Below, piece after piece: positions 62,102-64,000 of a stretch of 64,000 bases of DNA. The stretch covers positions 1-64,000 of the forward strand of contig SVHW01000008.1 in assembly GCA_015055655.1 (NCBI GenBank), read 5' to 3'. Numbering within the stretch: position 1 is the first letter of the stretch; each line of letters starts with the position of its first letter. The position numbers and the translations under genes are program-made. The notes under the pieces were generated by a model. That model saw only the letters and a program-made list of their open reading frames with translations. It made no database searches and was not told where the DNA came from. The stretch is from Clostridiales bacterium. Lineage in GTDB: Bacteria > Bacillota > Clostridia > Christensenellales > Borkfalkiaceae.

Positions 62102-62908
62102 TCAAATGACGGCAGGTAAGTGTATTTTCATTACGATTACACCTGCCAATAAGCTGCCCATCAATAAAAACGCAATAATATCTCGCCAGCCGAATCTCAG
62201 CTTTTTATACTTCGTACGATGTTTACTGCCCGAATAACACCGCGCGTCCATGGCGTCGCCAAGTTCGTCCGCGCGACGAATCGCGCTGATTAAAAGCGGA
62301 ATTAAAATGGGCGTAATCGCTTTAATACGCTTAAATAATCCACCCGATTCGAAATCCGTTCCGCGCGCTTTTTGCGCGTTCATAATCCGTCCCGTTTCAT
62401 CGGTGAGTATCGGGATAAACCGCAAGGCAATCGACATAATCAACGCAAGTTCGTGTACGGGAAAACGAATCCATTTTAAAGGCAACAGTAAGCCCTCTAA
62501 CCCGTCCGTCAACGATACGGGCGTGGTGGTGAGTGTCAACAACGACGAACCGAGCACCAACAAGAAAAGCCGCGCCGCCAAAAACAGCGTAAAGTACACC
62601 GCTTCCCACGTCAGGAAAAAGTTTGCCCAAATTCGCGTTTCGCCTTTATAGAAAAACAAATTGAGTATCGCCGTGAACAGCACCAAAAAGATAACCGCGC
62701 GCACGGAGCGAAGCAAGCTTTTGAAAGGCACGCCTGAAAACGCCGCCATCAAAACGAATACGAAAGCGCACGCGCCTAACGCGTAGAAACTCTTACATAA
62801 AAACACCGCCACGATGTACACGATAAGAAATACTATCTTTAAACGAGGGTCGCATTTATGCACGAAGGAATTAGAAGGGTAGTATTGTCCAAAAGTCACG
62901 TCACGCAC
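62102..62908 (-). CDS. ecfT: ECF transporter transmembrane component EcfT
   Basis: The 268-residue membrane protein has the EcfT opening DVTFGQYYPSNSFVHKCDPRLK and the two coupling motifs that dock on the ATPases, QKARG and DARCY. It is shared by many vitamin-binding S components. I start it at the GTG at 62908 behind a GGGGGTGG ribosome site. The gene overlaps the end of the EcfA gene. Confidence 0.95.
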   Translation of the reverse strand: MRDVTFGQYYPSNSFVHKCDPRLKIVFLIVYIVAVFLCKSFYALGACAFVFVLMAAFSGVPFKSLLRSVRAVIFLVLFTAILNLFFYKGETRIWANFFLTWEAVYFTLFLAARLFLLVLGSSLLTLTTTPVSLTDGLEGLLLPLKWIRFPVHELALIMSIALRFIPILTDETGRIMNAQKARGTDFESGGLFKRIKAITPILIPLLISAIRRADELGDAMDARCYSGSKHRTKYKKLRFGWRDIIAFLLMGSLLAGVIVMKIHLPAVI

Positions 62909-64000
62909 GGCAGCCACCCCCTTCCGTCAGCGTTAGCGTTCGTTTTACAAAATCACCCGACGTTAAGTCGCAATCGACGTTTACGCCTCTTTCTCGAAGC
63001 GCCAATACGAGCTTTGCCGTAAACGGTAAATCCAAACCGGACGTTTGCGTGTATTCCGCCTTGTCAAACAACGCCTTTGGCGTGTCTGCCGCCACCACTT
63101 TCCCATCGGAGAAAATAGCCGCTTGCGTACAATTTTCCGCAATTTCGTCCATATCGTGCGAAACGATAATCACCGTCTTGCACCAATCGTTGTGTATTCT
63201 ATGCAACAAGGACATAATTTCTTCCTTGCCCAACGGGTCTAACCCAGCCGCAGGCTCGTCCAAAACCAAAATTTGCGGTTTTGTGACAATGACACCTGCT
63301 ATCGCCACACGGCGACGCTGACCGCCCGACAGTTCGAACGGGGACGCGTCTTTGACGCTCTCGTACGAAAGCCCCACAGTTTCCAGCGCCTCTTTCACCG
63401 CGTTTGCAATCTCCGTTTCCGTCATATCTTTACGGAAATTTTTCAGCCCAAACGCCACGTCTTCGAATACCGTTTCCGCAAACAACTGATATTCCGGATA
63501 TTGAAACACCATCCCGACGTCTTTACGCAAAGAAAGAAAATCCGTCTGCTTTTTGGACAAATCGTAACCGTTCACCCATAACGCCGTAGGACAATCCTCC
63601 ACGCCTTTTTTCTTCCGTTTCTTCTCTTTATATTTCTTCTCTGCCGTGGGCAATTTAATCAAAGCGTTCAAATGTTGTACGAACGTCGATTTTCCACTGC
63701 CCGTATGCCCGATAATTCCGTAAAACGAGCCGCACGGGATATGCAAATCCACCCCGCGCAAGGCGTGCGTGGAAAAGACCGATTTTGCGTTATACGTATA
63801 GGAAAGATTTTCGCAGCGCACCTCGCCTATTCCGTCCGTCGACGGCGTTTCCATCGCCGTTATTTCGCGCGCCAAAGGCGTTGCGTTTACCAAGACGTTT
63901 GCCGCAATTTGCTTGGCGATTTCTTCCGCAGAAAAGGCATCCTCCACCGATAAACCGCCCTCTCGCAACGCGTGACAAATCTTCAACGAGTGCGGCAACG
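62901..64000 (-). CDS. ecfA: ECF transporter ATPase (EcfA2-like), fused behind an EcfA1-like C-terminus, partial
   Basis: The frame is open to the window edge. Its first about 40 visible residues (LPHSLKICHALREGGLSVEDAF, EEIAKQI) look like the C-terminal end of an EcfA1 ATPase, not a linker. A full second ABC domain follows. It has Walker A GHTGSGKST, signature LSGGQRRRVAIA and Walker B ILVLDEPAAGLDP, with an unusual Lys-rich insert (about residues 120-140) before the Q loop. This suggests EcfA1 and EcfA2 are one fused polypeptide. With EcfT downstream it powers vitamin or metal uptake. Confidence 0.85.
   Translation of the reverse strand, partial: LPHSLKICHALREGGLSVEDAFSAEEIAKQIAANVLVNATPLAREITAMETPSTDGIGEVRCENLSYTYNAKSVFSTHALRGVDLHIPCGSFYGIIGHTGSGKSTFVQHLNALIKLPTAEKKYKEKKRKKKGVEDCPTALWVNGYDLSKKQTDFLSLRKDVGMVFQYPEYQLFAETVFEDVAFGLKNFRKDMTETEIANAVKEALETVGLSYESVKDASPFELSGGQRRRVAIAGVIVTKPQILVLDEPAAGLDPLGKEEIMSLLHRIHNDWCKTVIIVSHDMDEIAENCTQAAIFSDGKVVAADTPKALFDKAEYTQTSGLDLPFTAKLVLALRERGVNVDCDLTSGDFVKRTLTLTEGGGCRA

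Overview
The window looks like a chromosome segment of an uncultured, spore-forming member of the Clostridia (Bacillota). It carries SpoIVA, a YtxC-like protein next to thrS, RNase J, an infC-rpmI-rplT operon, an ECF transporter module, and four Gram-positive-style RNA leaders (T-box, lysine riboswitch, yybP-ykoY riboswitch, L20-type leader). A Christensenellales-like gut lineage is my guess from general style only. Most genes are moderately GC-rich and on the minus strand.

Positions 1-430 hold three copies of a 139-140 bp tandem repeat of unknown role. Positions about 554-5930 are an AT-rich genomic island at a tRNA-Arg(CCU) gene. The intact tRNA is at 5855-5930. A second tRNA 3' half with its own terminator is left at 554-597, and both share the 8-bp core CTTAGGAG. 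The island encodes an Xre regulator, an AvaI/BsoBI-like restriction enzyme, a DNA methyltransferase, a SIR2-like protein and a DUF262 protein as one tightly packed operon. No integrase is present. The SIR2-DUF262 pair joined to a type II R-M system is my best candidate for an undescribed defence module.

6.3-21.4 kb: gdhA faces a long minus-strand run, rnj - trmR - U32 (trhP-like) - ansA - M29 aminopeptidase - two CobW-type GTPases. Upstream are a repetitive coiled-coil protein and a cation P-type ATPase under a yybP-ykoY (Mn2+) riboswitch. 21.4-27.9 kb: a 138-bp tandem repeat, yebC, an rRNA methyltransferase, infC-rpmI-rplT with an AUU start and attenuator leader, thrS with a T-box, and ytxC. 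28-38.6 kb: leuS, a MATE transporter fused to a DUF1295 membrane enzyme, a PH-like membrane protein expressed from a leaderless-looking promoter, a ferritin-like protein, and a large repeat-bearing lipoprotein preceded by an unidentified structured leader RNA.

38.6-51.5 kb: a small basic protein, spoIVA, an operon of membrane protein - methyltransferase - hslO - TPR - HEAT-like genes, the lysine-riboswitch asd-dapA-dapB operon, a TetR/CDF divergent pair, and a PH-domain protein facing an Xre repressor across shared operators. 51.5-64 kb: gltX, panE, a histidine phosphatase, hemW, lepA, a LysR regulator, mnmE, a membrane protein, truA, ecfT, and an EcfA ATPase that appears to continue an EcfA1 domain running off the window edge.
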